A stretch of 64,000 nucleotides of DNA from G963675935 sp963675935 (GTDB taxonomy: Bacteria > Planctomycetota > Planctomycetia > Pirellulales > Thermoguttaceae): assembly GCA_963675935.2 (NCBI GenBank), contig CAXXPV010000003.1, positions 806,001 through 870,000 of the forward strand, in the 5' to 3' direction. Every line of letters starts with the position of its first letter. Positions within the stretch are counted from its first letter, which is position 1. The notes under the pieces were generated by a model. That model did no database searches, was not told the DNA's origin, and was given only the letters and a program-made list of their open reading frames with translations. Below, piece by piece: positions 43,461 through 51,450 of this stretch. Made by a program: the position numbers and the translations under genes.

Positions 43461-43730
43461 ATGGATCGGCTTACGGTTGCGGAAGCGGAACGAAACTTTG
43501 CCGGCCTTGTGAGTCGCGTTTGCTCCGAGGGCGTCGGCGTCGAGTTGCAGCAGGGCGACAGCGTAATTGCCTATCTCACGCCGGCTCAGCCGAAATCCAA
43601 GTTGAAAATTCAGGATTTAAACGCTTTTCTGGAAGGTCTCCCGAAGCTGGAAGACGACGCCGATGCGTTCTCGGCCGACCTTCGTGCAATTCGCCATGAA
43701 TTTCCAGCGGAGATCGACCCGTGGGGCTGA
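43461..43730 (+). CDS. Phd/YefM-type antitoxin
   Basis: An 89-residue antitoxin with the Phd/YefM DNA-binding fold: MDRLTVAEAERNFAGLVSRV (residues 1-20) and LQQGDSVIAYLTPAQPK. The C-terminal half (DADAFSADLRAIRHEF) is the toxin-neutralising tail. The ATG at 43461 has a weak AGG-rich SD. Its last 10 nt overlap the toxin gene. It probably autoregulates the operon. Confidence 0.85.
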   Translation: MDRLTVAEAERNFAGLVSRVCSEGVGVELQQGDSVIAYLTPAQPKSKLKIQDLNAFLEGLPKLEDDADAFSADLRAIRHEFPAEIDPWG

Positions 43731-44140
43731 TGATCGACACCAACGTATTTGTTCAGTTTGAGCGGCGAGGACTGTCTTGCGATGTCTCGCGGTGGGAGTC
43801 TTCCGGTGACGTTTTCATCAGCGTTGTGACTGCTTCGGAATTGCTGATTGGAGTTCATCGGGCAGATAACGATGTCCGGCGGAAACGCCGAAGCAAGTTT
43901 GTTGAAACCATCCTTGCAAGTGTTTCTGTGTTGGACTTTACGATGGCAGTCGCTAGACGCCACGCCAAGGTTTGCGCAGAATTGGCACAAAAGGGACAGC
44001 AGATTGGGGCTCACGATTTGATGATCGCCGCCACGGCGTTATGTCACAATCACTCTTTGCTGACGGACAACATTGACGAGTTTTCGCGGGTGCAGGGCCT
44101 AAGCGTGATACGATTTGGTGGACAACCGGAGTCGCCTTAA
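43721..44140 (+). CDS. VapC-type PIN-domain toxin
   Basis: A 139-residue PIN ribonuclease. Acidic ligands: D6 in MGLMIDTNVF, E40 in VVTASELLIG, D99 in QIGAHDLMIAATA and D116/N117 in LLTDNIDEF. GTG start at 43721 inside the antitoxin 3' end. Only 3 nt separate its TAA from the ATG of ispG, so toxin and an essential enzyme may be on one message. The PIN family is clear; its RNA target is not. Confidence 0.87.
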   Translation: MGLMIDTNVFVQFERRGLSCDVSRWESSGDVFISVVTASELLIGVHRADNDVRRKRRSKFVETILASVSVLDFTMAVARRHAKVCAELAQKGQQIGAHDLMIAATALCHNHSLLTDNIDEFSRVQGLSVIRFGGQPESP

Positions 44141-44143
44141 TAA

Positions 44144-45301
44144 ATGTCAAAAAACACCAGGCCCGTGAAAGTCGGCTCCGTCACCATCGGCGGCGGTTGC
44201 CCCGTCGTGGTGCAAAGCATGTGCGCCACGAAAACCGCCGACATTGAAGCCACCGTCGCCCAGGTCGAACTGTTGGCCGCGGCCGGCGCCGGCGTCGTCC
44301 GAATCGCCGTCGATACGCCCCGCGATGCCGAGGCTCTGCGAGAAATCCGTGGGCGCACCCAGGCGAATCTCTCGGTCGATCTTCAAGAAAACTATCGGCT
44401 TGCGGCCGAAGTGGCCCCCTGGGTCGATAAAATCCGCTACAATCCCGGCCATCTTTTCCACCATGAGCGCGAGCGCCCGTGGCAGGACAAAGTGCGATTT
44501 CTGGTCGATGTCGCCGGTCAGAACGACTGTGCATTGCGTGTCGGCGTGAATTGCGGCTCGGTGGATCCGGCGAAAGAAAACTCCCCTCGCCTTTTGGGAG
44601 AGGGGCAGGGGGTGAGGGCATCCGGTCCACTCGACGCCATGCTCGCCAGCGCCCTGGAGCATTGCGAACTGCTCGACCGGCTCGGCTTCGTCCGCTACTG
44701 TGTGTCGCTGAAAGACTCGAATCCGGCGAGCGTGGTCGAGGTGAATCGGCGTTTTGCAGCCCTTCGGCCCGACGTTCCGCTGCATCTCGGCGTGACCGAG
44801 GCCGGAATGCCGCCCGAGGGAATTCTGAAAACACGCATGGCCTTCGAGCCGCTCTTGTCGGAAGGCATCGGCGACACGCTCCGGGTTTCGTTGACGGTGC
44901 CCCACGCGCGGAAACGCGAAGAAGTCGAGGCTGGGCTAAAAATTTTGGCCGACGTGGCGGCCGGCCGTTTTTCCGCGTCGAGCGAAACCCTTACGCGGCT
45001 GAACATCATTAGTTGTCCAAGCTGCTCGCGGGTGCAAAACGGCGCCTTCGTGGAACTGGCCGAGCGGGTGCGCGAGGCTACTCGTTACGCGGCCGACCAG
45101 CCGATCACGATCGCCGTGATGGGCTGCCGGGTGAACGGGCCGGGCGAAACCGATCACGCCGATCTTGGTTTATGGTGTGGGCCGGACGCGGTTCACTTGA
45201 AACGCGGCGGCGTGCCGCTCGGGGCATTTTCGTTCGACGAAGTTCTCGTCCGGCTGAAAGCGGAGCTTGACGATCTGATCGCGGCTCGTGGGGACATTTA
45301 G
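44144..45301 (+). CDS. ispG: 4-Hydroxy-3-methylbut-2-en-1-yl diphosphate synthase
   Basis: A 385-residue MEP-pathway [4Fe-4S] enzyme. N-terminal VKVGSVTIGGGCPVVVQSMC, a TIM barrel with VNCGSVDP, and C-terminal cluster ligands SCPSCSR and GCRVNGPGE. Residues about 146-161 (NSPRLLGEGQGVRASG) are encoded by 44578-44625, a CTCCCCTCGCC/GGGTGAGG-type repeat inserted in frame right after the GSVDP motif. No SD precedes the ATG, which sits 3 nt behind the VapC stop, implying translational coupling with the toxin-antitoxin pair. Confidence 0.94.
   Translation: MSKNTRPVKVGSVTIGGGCPVVVQSMCATKTADIEATVAQVELLAAAGAGVVRIAVDTPRDAEALREIRGRTQANLSVDLQENYRLAAEVAPWVDKIRYNPGHLFHHERERPWQDKVRFLVDVAGQNDCALRVGVNCGSVDPAKENSPRLLGEGQGVRASGPLDAMLASALEHCELLDRLGFVRYCVSLKDSNPASVVEVNRRFAALRPDVPLHLGVTEAGMPPEGILKTRMAFEPLLSEGIGDTLRVSLTVPHARKREEVEAGLKILADVAAGRFSASSETLTRLNIISCPSCSRVQNGAFVELAERVREATRYAADQPITIAVMGCRVNGPGETDHADLGLWCGPDAVHLKRGGVPLGAFSFDEVLVRLKAELDDLIAARGDI
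44578..44625. repeat. Repeat insertion inside ispG
   Basis: CTCCCCTCGCC...GGGAGAGGGGCAGGGGGTGA-type sequence, unlike flanking coding DNA, adding about 16 residues in frame. Confidence 0.7.
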
Positions 45302-45338
45302 TTTGTAGTCCCGACTTTAGCCGGAACGAATGTGTTCG

Positions 45339-45440
45339 TTTAGCCGGCGTGCTTGCACGCCGTGTTTTGGCGGCGAACTTGCTTGCTACGAATACTCGCA
45401 ATATCAGCGAAAAACACGGCGAACAAGTTCGCCGGCTAAA
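45339..45440. repeat. R1 inverted-repeat element
   Basis: TTTAGCCGGCGTGCTTGCAC facing GAACAAGTTCGCCGGCTAAA. The spacer is longer than usual and contains a further CGGCGAACTTGCTTGC half. Confidence 0.85.
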
Positions 45441-45521
45441 CGAGTTGCCCATCGCTTGACAAAGGGCCGTCGCTCGTACAAACTGGAATCTCCACTCAAT
45501 GGCTTGCCCCCGGAGATTTTC

Positions 45522-46235
45522 GTGAATTCCGAGTTGCCACCCCTACTTATCGCCGCGGCTTCCATCGGATTTCTGCACACGCTTTTTGGGCCGGACCATT
45601 ATCTGCCCTTCATCGTGATGTCGAAAGCCCGAGACTGGTCGCGGTGGAAGACCGCGTGGATCACGTTCTTCTGCGGCATCGGTCATGTGCTGAGTTCCGT
45701 GGCGCTCGGCGCCATCGGCATTGCACTGGGCATCGCCGTCCATCGGTTGACGGCGATCGAGTCGTTTCGGGGCGACATCGCGGCCTGGGCGCTGATTGCT
45801 TTCGGGCTGGTCTATTTTGCATGGGGAGTGCGGCAGGCCATTCGGAATAAGCCGCATCGCCATCTTCATTCCCATCAAGACGGGGCCGACCACGAACACG
45901 TCCACGCCCATCAAAGCGAACACCTTCACCCGCACGTCGAAAAAGAGAAAGTCAATATCACGCCGTGGATATTGTTCACGATTTTCGTTTTCGGACCGTG
46001 CGAGCCGTTGATTCCCTTGTTGATGTATCCCGCGGCGGAAGGAAGTCTTTGGGGGGCGGCGCTCGTCACCATCACGTTCAGCATAATTACGATTGGCACG
46101 ATGTTGAGCGTTGTGCTCGTGTCGGCCTATGGCGTTAGTTTTGTTCGGATCGCAAAGCTCGATCGCTATACGCACGCAATGGCCGGCGCGACGATACTTT
46201 TGTGCGGCGTCGCGATTCAATTTCTCGGATTGTGA
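45522..46235 (+). CDS. NicO/UreH-type nickel-cobalt transporter-like protein
   Basis: A 237-residue membrane protein with about six spans. The first spans contain GFLHTLFGPDHYLPFIVMSK, a motif of the UreH/NicO group. A His-rich cytoplasmic loop (HRHLHSHQDGADHEHVHAHQ, about residues 108-127) separates the halves and could buffer Ni2+ or Co2+. The second half carries TPWILFTIFVFGPCEPLIPL, typical of the family. GTG start behind CCGGAG. No urease or hydrogenase genes are nearby, so the metal and direction are open. Confidence 0.82.
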   Translation: MNSELPPLLIAAASIGFLHTLFGPDHYLPFIVMSKARDWSRWKTAWITFFCGIGHVLSSVALGAIGIALGIAVHRLTAIESFRGDIAAWALIAFGLVYFAWGVRQAIRNKPHRHLHSHQDGADHEHVHAHQSEHLHPHVEKEKVNITPWILFTIFVFGPCEPLIPLLMYPAAEGSLWGAALVTITFSIITIGTMLSVVLVSAYGVSFVRIAKLDRYTHAMAGATILLCGVAIQFLGL

Positions 46236-46317
46236 TTTAGTTCGGCAGCAAGAAATGCCAAAACAGCAACTTCTTTTCGTATAGCAGCGATGGGGGTGAT
46301 TTGCTATCATCCCCCCC

Positions 46318-47103
46318 GTGCGAATCGTTTTTATCCTACTTGCCGTTCTCGCTCTCGGCGGCTGCTCCGGTACGCTGACCAACCGGATCGCGCCGCCCGA
46401 CCGAAACTCGCTCGTCCGCGACCAGCTGGTGATCCACGGCGATTTCCCGCTGGCCGCGCATCATCGGCTGTTCGAGGAACTGACGGCACAGCGGGCCGAC
46501 CTCTGCCGGCGGCTCGGGCTAACGACTTCCGACGAGCCGATCGACGTGTATCTGTTCGAGAGCGCCGAGCGGTTCGACGGTTTTATCCGGCTACACTATC
46601 CGCAATTTCCCGACCGCAGGGCGTTTTTTGTCGAGACCGACACGAAGCTGACGATTTACGCCCAGTGGGGCGACCGCATGGCCGAGGACTTGCGGCACGA
46701 GGTCACGCACGGCTATATGCACGCCGTCGTGCCGAACGTGCCGCAATGGCTCGACGAGGGCGTGGCCAAGTATTACGAGGTCGGCCGCGGCCAGCGGGGC
46801 GTGAACCGCACGATGTTGAACCGTTTTTCCACGAAAATCGAGCGGGAGGGCTGGCGACCCGACCTGCGGCGGCTCGAACAATTCCCGCCGGACTACAACA
46901 TGACCCAGGACGACTACGCCGAGGCCTGGGCGTGGTGTCATTTCATGCTGGAATCGCGGCCGGAGACGCTCGAAGCGTATTTGGCCGACTTGCGCCGCGA
47001 CGGCACGGCGGCGCCGTTGGCCACGCGAATGGCGGCCATGTTCAGCCAGCCCGACGCCGCGTTGGTCGAGCACATTCGCCGCGTGCAGAGCGGGAACTGG
47101 TAG
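46318..47103 (+). CDS. Lipoprotein with gluzincin-type zinc-protease motif (DUF1570-like)
   Basis: A 261-residue lipoprotein: lipobox LGGC at about residues 13-16 after a short signal. A zinc-peptidase signature HEVTHGY lies at about residues 125-131, followed by a downstream Glu in WLDEGVAKYYEVG, which would be the third ligand. DUF1570-type proteins of planctomycetes have this layout. Proteolytic activity is inferred. GTG start at 46318. It follows the UreH-like gene by 82 nt. Confidence 0.8.
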   Translation: MRIVFILLAVLALGGCSGTLTNRIAPPDRNSLVRDQLVIHGDFPLAAHHRLFEELTAQRADLCRRLGLTTSDEPIDVYLFESAERFDGFIRLHYPQFPDRRAFFVETDTKLTIYAQWGDRMAEDLRHEVTHGYMHAVVPNVPQWLDEGVAKYYEVGRGQRGVNRTMLNRFSTKIEREGWRPDLRRLEQFPPDYNMTQDDYAEAWAWCHFMLESRPETLEAYLADLRRDGTAAPLATRMAAMFSQPDAALVEHIRRVQSGNW

Positions 47104-47134
47104 GGCAGGTGAGCCGCGAAGTCGTTTGTGGAAT

Positions 47135-47218
47135 GTAGGGTGGGACAAGCTTGCGCAGTCCCACCAAGTGTGTTTTCCCGTTTTCCCGGTGGGACTGCGC
47201 AAGCTTGTCCCACCCTAC
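47135..47218. repeat. R3 inverted-repeat element
   Basis: GTAGGGTGGGACAAGCTTGC facing GCAAGCTTGTCCCACCCTAC, with inner GCAGTCCCACC/GGTGGGACTGC. Confidence 0.9.
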
Positions 47219-47318
47219 GGCTACGAACGCCGATAGGGCACGCCTACCCATTGCCGGCGGTTTCCGCTAGAATAACCGCCTGTTCGACCTGATATTATCC
47301 CTGCCGGCTGTTCCTTGC

Positions 47319-48275
47319 ATGTTGACGTATCGCAAGTTTCGCAATTTCGACCCCCCGACGATTGCCGCGATTTGGCGAAGCCGCGCCGGGCAACCGGGCC
47401 TCGTGCAGCCGGTTTCGCCCGATCTGCTCGAACAATTGGTCTTCGCCAAGCTGTATTTCGACTACCCCGGATTGGTGTTGGCGTATGACGGCGAGCGGCC
47501 GGTCGGTTTCGCGCACGCCGGTTTCGGGCCCAACGCCGAGGAAAGCGCGATTTCCACCGAAGTCGGAGCGACGTGTGCCGTTGTGACCGATCCCGCCGGG
47601 CCGGAGGCGGAAGTCGCCGTCGGGCTGGTCGAGCGATGCGAGGAATATCTCCGCAGCCGCGGCGCCAAGGTTTTTTACGGCGGCGGCGTTCGGCCGATGT
47701 GTCCGTTCTACATCGGGCTATACGGCGGCGCCGAACCGCCCGGGGTGTTGGATTCCGACGTTGTCGCCAGAAATGCCTTCACGGCTCGCGGCTATCGGGA
47801 AGTCGAGCGAACGGTGTCGCTGCGCCGCGATCTCGACGGGTTCGAGGCCCAGGTCGATCGCCTTCAGATGCAGGTGCGGCGGCAGATGATCGTCGAGGTG
47901 ACGGTCGATGCCCCGACTCGCACGTGGTGGGAGGCTTGCTTATGGGGCGAGTTCGAGTTGACGCGATTCGAGTTGGTGCCTCGCGTTGGCGGGCCGGCCG
48001 TCGCCACGGCCTTGTTTCGCGGCATGGAACCGGCCGGCACAACGGGCGTCGGGCGGGCGGCAGGGCTTCTCGGGCTATCGGTCGAGGCCGCCTATCGCCG
48101 CCGCGGCTTGGGCCTGTTTCTCATGAACGAGGCGTTTCGCCAGTTCATTCGCCAGGGAATCATGCACGTCGATATGCAAACGTCTGAAACCAACGCCGCC
48201 GCGCTGGCACTGTTCCAAAAACTCGGCTTGCAAGAAACTGGCCGCGGGGGAGTGTGGCGCAAAATCGCCGATTGA
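47319..48275 (+). CDS. GNAT-family acetyltransferase, possibly double-domain
   Basis: A 318-residue protein with two GNAT-like halves. The C-terminal one has the acetyl-CoA motif AAYRRRGLGLFLMNEAFRQF (about residues 253-272) and EAYRRRG-type V/I-x-x-x-Q/R-G-x-G/A spacing. The N-terminal half (residues about 40-150) has a weaker match: a VGFAHAGFGPN beta strand and VGLVERCEEYLRSRGA helix. It is unlike mycothiol synthase in detail but of similar layout. Substrate unknown. The ATG at 47319 is used. Confidence 0.8.
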   Translation: MLTYRKFRNFDPPTIAAIWRSRAGQPGLVQPVSPDLLEQLVFAKLYFDYPGLVLAYDGERPVGFAHAGFGPNAEESAISTEVGATCAVVTDPAGPEAEVAVGLVERCEEYLRSRGAKVFYGGGVRPMCPFYIGLYGGAEPPGVLDSDVVARNAFTARGYREVERTVSLRRDLDGFEAQVDRLQMQVRRQMIVEVTVDAPTRTWWEACLWGEFELTRFELVPRVGGPAVATALFRGMEPAGTTGVGRAAGLLGLSVEAAYRRRGLGLFLMNEAFRQFIRQGIMHVDMQTSETNAAALALFQKLGLQETGRGGVWRKIAD

Positions 48276-48300
48276 CATTCGCGGGGTTTGCCCGCATTTC

Positions 48301-48424
48301 ATCATTCTGAGCGCAGCGAAGAATCTTTCGTGGTGGAATCGCGACTCACGCCAGATTCTTCGCTACGCTCAGAATGACAGTATTCCCGCAACTCGGCTCA
48401 GAATGACAGTATTCCCGCAACTCG
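48301..48424. repeat. R2 element with a 29-bp duplicated end
   Basis: TCATTCTGAGCGCAGCGAAG facing CTTCGCTACGCTCAGAATGA. Then GCTCAGAATGACAGTATTCC repeats at 48367 and 48396, a 29-bp tandem duplication. Confidence 0.85.
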
Positions 48425-48436
48425 CAAACGATTATA

Positions 48437-49711
48437 TCAGCCGGTCATGCGGAGGATTCTCGGTTCTTCTTCCGACTCCTCGGCCAGCTCCGCGTCGCTG
48501 CGGATAATTTCCTCGACCTGTCCGCCGGGCAAAACGTGGTAGCGAATGCCGCGCCAAAGAATGTTCCGCCCGACCGCCGCGCTGCCGACGCCGATCCAAT
48601 GGGCAAGCTCGACTAAAGGGTTGGCCCAAATGTCGAACAGTTGCGTACGGCGCGAAGCCTTTTCCCAATGGGGGAAATAAACTTTCACCAGTCCCTGACG
48701 CAACCAGCCGCGATACACCGTGACGGCGTAGAACGCCGCGCTGATAGTGATGGGAATCCATGGTGAGGGCGATCCTGTCAAAAGGCTCAACGCCAAGACG
48801 GCGAGATTGCCGATCCAAATCAGGTTGGTGAACGTGGCGCCCATGAGCGAAAACAGCCACCAATCGAACGTGTAGAGCCGCGCGATGACGTACTGGCGAC
48901 GGATGAATGACAGGGCCTGACCCATCGACATTTCCAACGGCGAGGCCGCGACGCAAGCCGGCTCGAAACGCACTTCGAGCTTCGCCTGCCGCATCAGCCG
49001 GCTGGCCACCAGATCGTCGCTTAGGGTTCCTCGCCAGGCCTCGCGCAGGCCGATGGTGTCGAACACGTCGCGGCGCAAGGCCCACGATCCGCCCCAAATC
49101 AGATAGTGGCTGCTCCGGGTCAGCAGCGACAACACGTCGCAGTTCATGCTGTAGACCAAGGCGTTGGCCGCGCTCGCTCGCTCGGGCGTGAACCAGCGGT
49201 AGCCGGTGACCGCCCCCAGACCGGGCTTCTCCAACCGGGAGATGAGCATCCGAAGCCATTCCGGCCTTGGTCGGGCGTCGGAATCGACGAAGGCCAGATA
49301 TTTGATCCTCGGCGAGATGTGTTCCGTGGCGACTCTCAGGTTGTGGACTTTTTGGCCGCTATCGGTCGCTCGGCCGGCAATGACGATTTTGGCCGGCACC
49401 CATGAGTGCATCGCCATGGCGTGGCGAATGGCTTGGTAAGCGAAATCGTCGACGCTCTCGACGATGAACGTCACCTCATAATCGTCGTAGTCTTGTTCGA
49501 GGATCGCGCGGAGATTGGCCTCGAGGTCGATGTCGGCGCCCTTGCACGGGGCGTAAAGGGCCACGCGACCGGTCGGCTGGTGGCGAACGATGCTGCGCAT
49601 GCAACTCCGCACGTAGCGGCAATGCTCCCATGTCAACAGCGCCAAAAGCAGCGACTGGACGATCACCAGTCCTGCCGCGACCAGATAGACTGCAAGCCAA
49701 GACGCATCCAT
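48437..49711 (-). CDS. Membrane glycosyltransferase (GT2/GT21-type)
   Basis: A 424-residue inner-membrane glycosyltransferase. An N-terminal span (SWLAVYLVAAGLVIVQSLLL), catalytic domain with YAPCKGADIDLEANLRAILE, the DxD in FVDSDARPRPEW, the LSDDLVASRL acidic motif and RRQYVIARLY in the QxxRW position, then two or three C-terminal spans. It resembles ceramide glucosyltransferases and hopanoid GTs (HpnI); the latter is a tempting link to hpnCDE but unproven. ATG at 49711. Confidence 0.85.
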   Translation of the reverse strand: MDASWLAVYLVAAGLVIVQSLLLALLTWEHCRYVRSCMRSIVRHQPTGRVALYAPCKGADIDLEANLRAILEQDYDDYEVTFIVESVDDFAYQAIRHAMAMHSWVPAKIVIAGRATDSGQKVHNLRVATEHISPRIKYLAFVDSDARPRPEWLRMLISRLEKPGLGAVTGYRWFTPERASAANALVYSMNCDVLSLLTRSSHYLIWGGSWALRRDVFDTIGLREAWRGTLSDDLVASRLMRQAKLEVRFEPACVAASPLEMSMGQALSFIRRQYVIARLYTFDWWLFSLMGATFTNLIWIGNLAVLALSLLTGSPSPWIPITISAAFYAVTVYRGWLRQGLVKVYFPHWEKASRRTQLFDIWANPLVELAHWIGVGSAAVGRNILWRGIRYHVLPGGQVEEIIRSDAELAEESEEEPRILRMTG

Positions 49712-49845
49712 GCGTTCACCGGGGTTGGGGCCAAGTTGCGAAAACAATAGCTCTTGCGGCGGAATGGGTCAAGAGCATTGGAGAAAAGGCGGAAGGGGGA
49801 AGGGGGGAAGGGGGGATGACTGTGCAACATAGCCACAACCGGTGG

Positions 49846-49945
49846 ATATTAGGATTTAGGACTTAGGGCTTAGGACTTAGGGCTTGGGGCTTGGCATGAA
49901 AAAACCAAGACCCAAGGCCAAAAACCCAAGCCCCAAGCCCTTATA
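49846..49945. repeat. Low-complexity 'CCAAGACCCAAGGCC' phrase repeat
   Basis: GGACTTAGGGCTTAGGACTT blocks face CCAAGACCCAAGGCC. It matches the 1624-1698 repeat between pyrH and frr. No gene is seen in 49712-50053. Confidence 0.6.
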
Positions 49946-50053
49946 TTGAAAGATGGCCCTGTTTCTCTAAACCCTCCACTTTTTCTGTCCCTTCCGCCTT
50001 TCCCCTTATTTTTGAGCTTGACCCGCCACTCTTCCGCCAGCACAATTCAGCCC

Positions 50054-51250
50054 ATGTATATTTTGACGCGGTATGTGGTTCGGGAAGTGCTGTTCCTGTT
50101 CCTGGCTGCGCTGGCGAGTCTGACGCTGTTGTTCACCTTCAGCATCGGATTCGTCGAGGGGATGAGAAATGGCCTGCCACCGTTGATTATGCTGCGGACC
50201 ATGCCCTACCTGATGCCGCAAATGCTTGGCATCACCATTCCCGTGGCCATGCTATACGCGGTTTGCAGCGTATTCGGTCGCATGTGCGGCGCCAACGAAA
50301 TCGTGGCGATGAAGTCGTTGGGCATCAGTCCGATGGCCGCGGTTTGGCCAGTGGTGGTGCTGGCGTCGTTTTTGAGCCTGGGCACCGTCTGGATGTACGA
50401 AATCGACGCCACCTGGGGCAAGCCTGGGTGCGATCAGATCGTCTGCGAGTCGATCGAGGAAATCGTCTACGGCCTGTTGCAGAAGGACAAATCCTGTGAC
50501 AAGCCGAAGCTTCCTGTCGCCATCACAATAACGGGGGTGAAAGGCCATGTGCTGATTGTACCGACGATCATCGTGAAACCACGCGGGAATCAGCCAAAAA
50601 TAATTATCACCGCCGACGAGGCGGAATTGTTCGCCGACCGGGAAGCCGGCCAATTAAAAATGAGCTTGCTCAACAGTCGGATCGACATGGAAGGGACCAT
50701 GCCGGTGTCGGTGGTGGATCGCGGCAAGAAATCGTATTCGATCCCGCTGCCGAAGTCGAATCCCGACCGCCGCCATCGCGATTGGATTTCGATGAAAGAC
50801 ATTCCCACCGCCATCGTCGAACTGACCGCCGAGAACGAGAATCTGCGGAAGGATATGCGAACGATGAAGAAGCTTCGCGAGGCGAGCAAGATTCTCGGCA
50901 TCATGGATTCGCAAAACAGCCCGGAAAGAATCAGCGAAAAAATCGCCGACAACGAGTTCAGAATCCGGCGGCTGAAAACCGAGCCATTTCGCCGATGGTC
51001 GAACGGTTTCACTTGCCTGTGTTTCACGCTGATCGGAATGCCGGTGGCCATGCTGTGGCGCCACGCCGACGCGCTGACAAACTTCTTCGTCTGCTTCCTG
51101 CCGATCCTGGTGGTGTACTACCCGTTGCTGATGCTCGCCGACGGTCTGACGACAAATTCCGGCGTGTTGCCGCCGTTTGCGTTTTGGATGGGCAACGTCG
51201 TCATCACCATTCCCGCGGTGATTCTGCTGCGATGGATCGACCGGCATTAG
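50054..51250 (+). CDS. LptF/LptG-family permease
   Basis: A 398-residue YjgP/YjgQ-type membrane protein. Spans are near the N-terminus (VLFLFLAALASLTLLFTFSI and LGITIPVAMLYAVCSVFG, the latter with the family GRMCGANEIVAMKSLGIS coupling motif) and four near the C-terminus. The middle is a periplasmic beta-jellyroll. LptF/G with LptB drive LPS export; only one of the two paralogues is seen here. ATG at 50054, no SD. A fragment of its own 3' end is duplicated downstream (51289-51323). Confidence 0.9.
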   Translation: MYILTRYVVREVLFLFLAALASLTLLFTFSIGFVEGMRNGLPPLIMLRTMPYLMPQMLGITIPVAMLYAVCSVFGRMCGANEIVAMKSLGISPMAAVWPVVVLASFLSLGTVWMYEIDATWGKPGCDQIVCESIEEIVYGLLQKDKSCDKPKLPVAITITGVKGHVLIVPTIIVKPRGNQPKIIITADEAELFADREAGQLKMSLLNSRIDMEGTMPVSVVDRGKKSYSIPLPKSNPDRRHRDWISMKDIPTAIVELTAENENLRKDMRTMKKLREASKILGIMDSQNSPERISEKIADNEFRIRRLKTEPFRRWSNGFTCLCFTLIGMPVAMLWRHADALTNFFVCFLPILVVYYPLLMLADGLTTNSGVLPPFAFWMGNVVITIPAVILLRWIDRH

Positions 51251-51323
51251 TGCATAGAGGTTGAGCGATTCGCGCAGCCGTAGACCGTGATTCTGCTGCG
51301 GTGGATCGACCGGCATTAGTGCC
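51217..51323 (+). repeat. Direct duplication of the lptF-like 3' end
   Basis: GTGATTCTGCTGCGATGGAT and following CGACCGGCATTAGTGC near 51218-51254 recur at 51289-51321 with one base change (GCGGTGG). The second copy is noncoding. Confidence 0.75.
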
Positions 51324-51329
51324 GTGCCG

Positions 51330-51409
51330 TTTATAGCCGGCGTGCTTGCACGCCGCGAATGTTCGGCGATTTCGCCCATTAACGCGGCGAACAAGTTCGC
51401 CGGCTAAAC
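51330..51409. repeat. R1 inverted-repeat element
   Basis: TTTATAGCCGGCGTGCTTGC facing GAACAAGTTCGCCGGCTAAA. Confidence 0.86.
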
Positions 51410-51450
51410 GGCAGTAAGAGATTCAGGCTAACGCAGGAACTACGAACTTG

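Noticed and set aside
48432..49259. Minus-strand second frame inside the glycosyltransferase
   Set aside because: Overlaps the GT2 catalytic region in another frame, with no motif.
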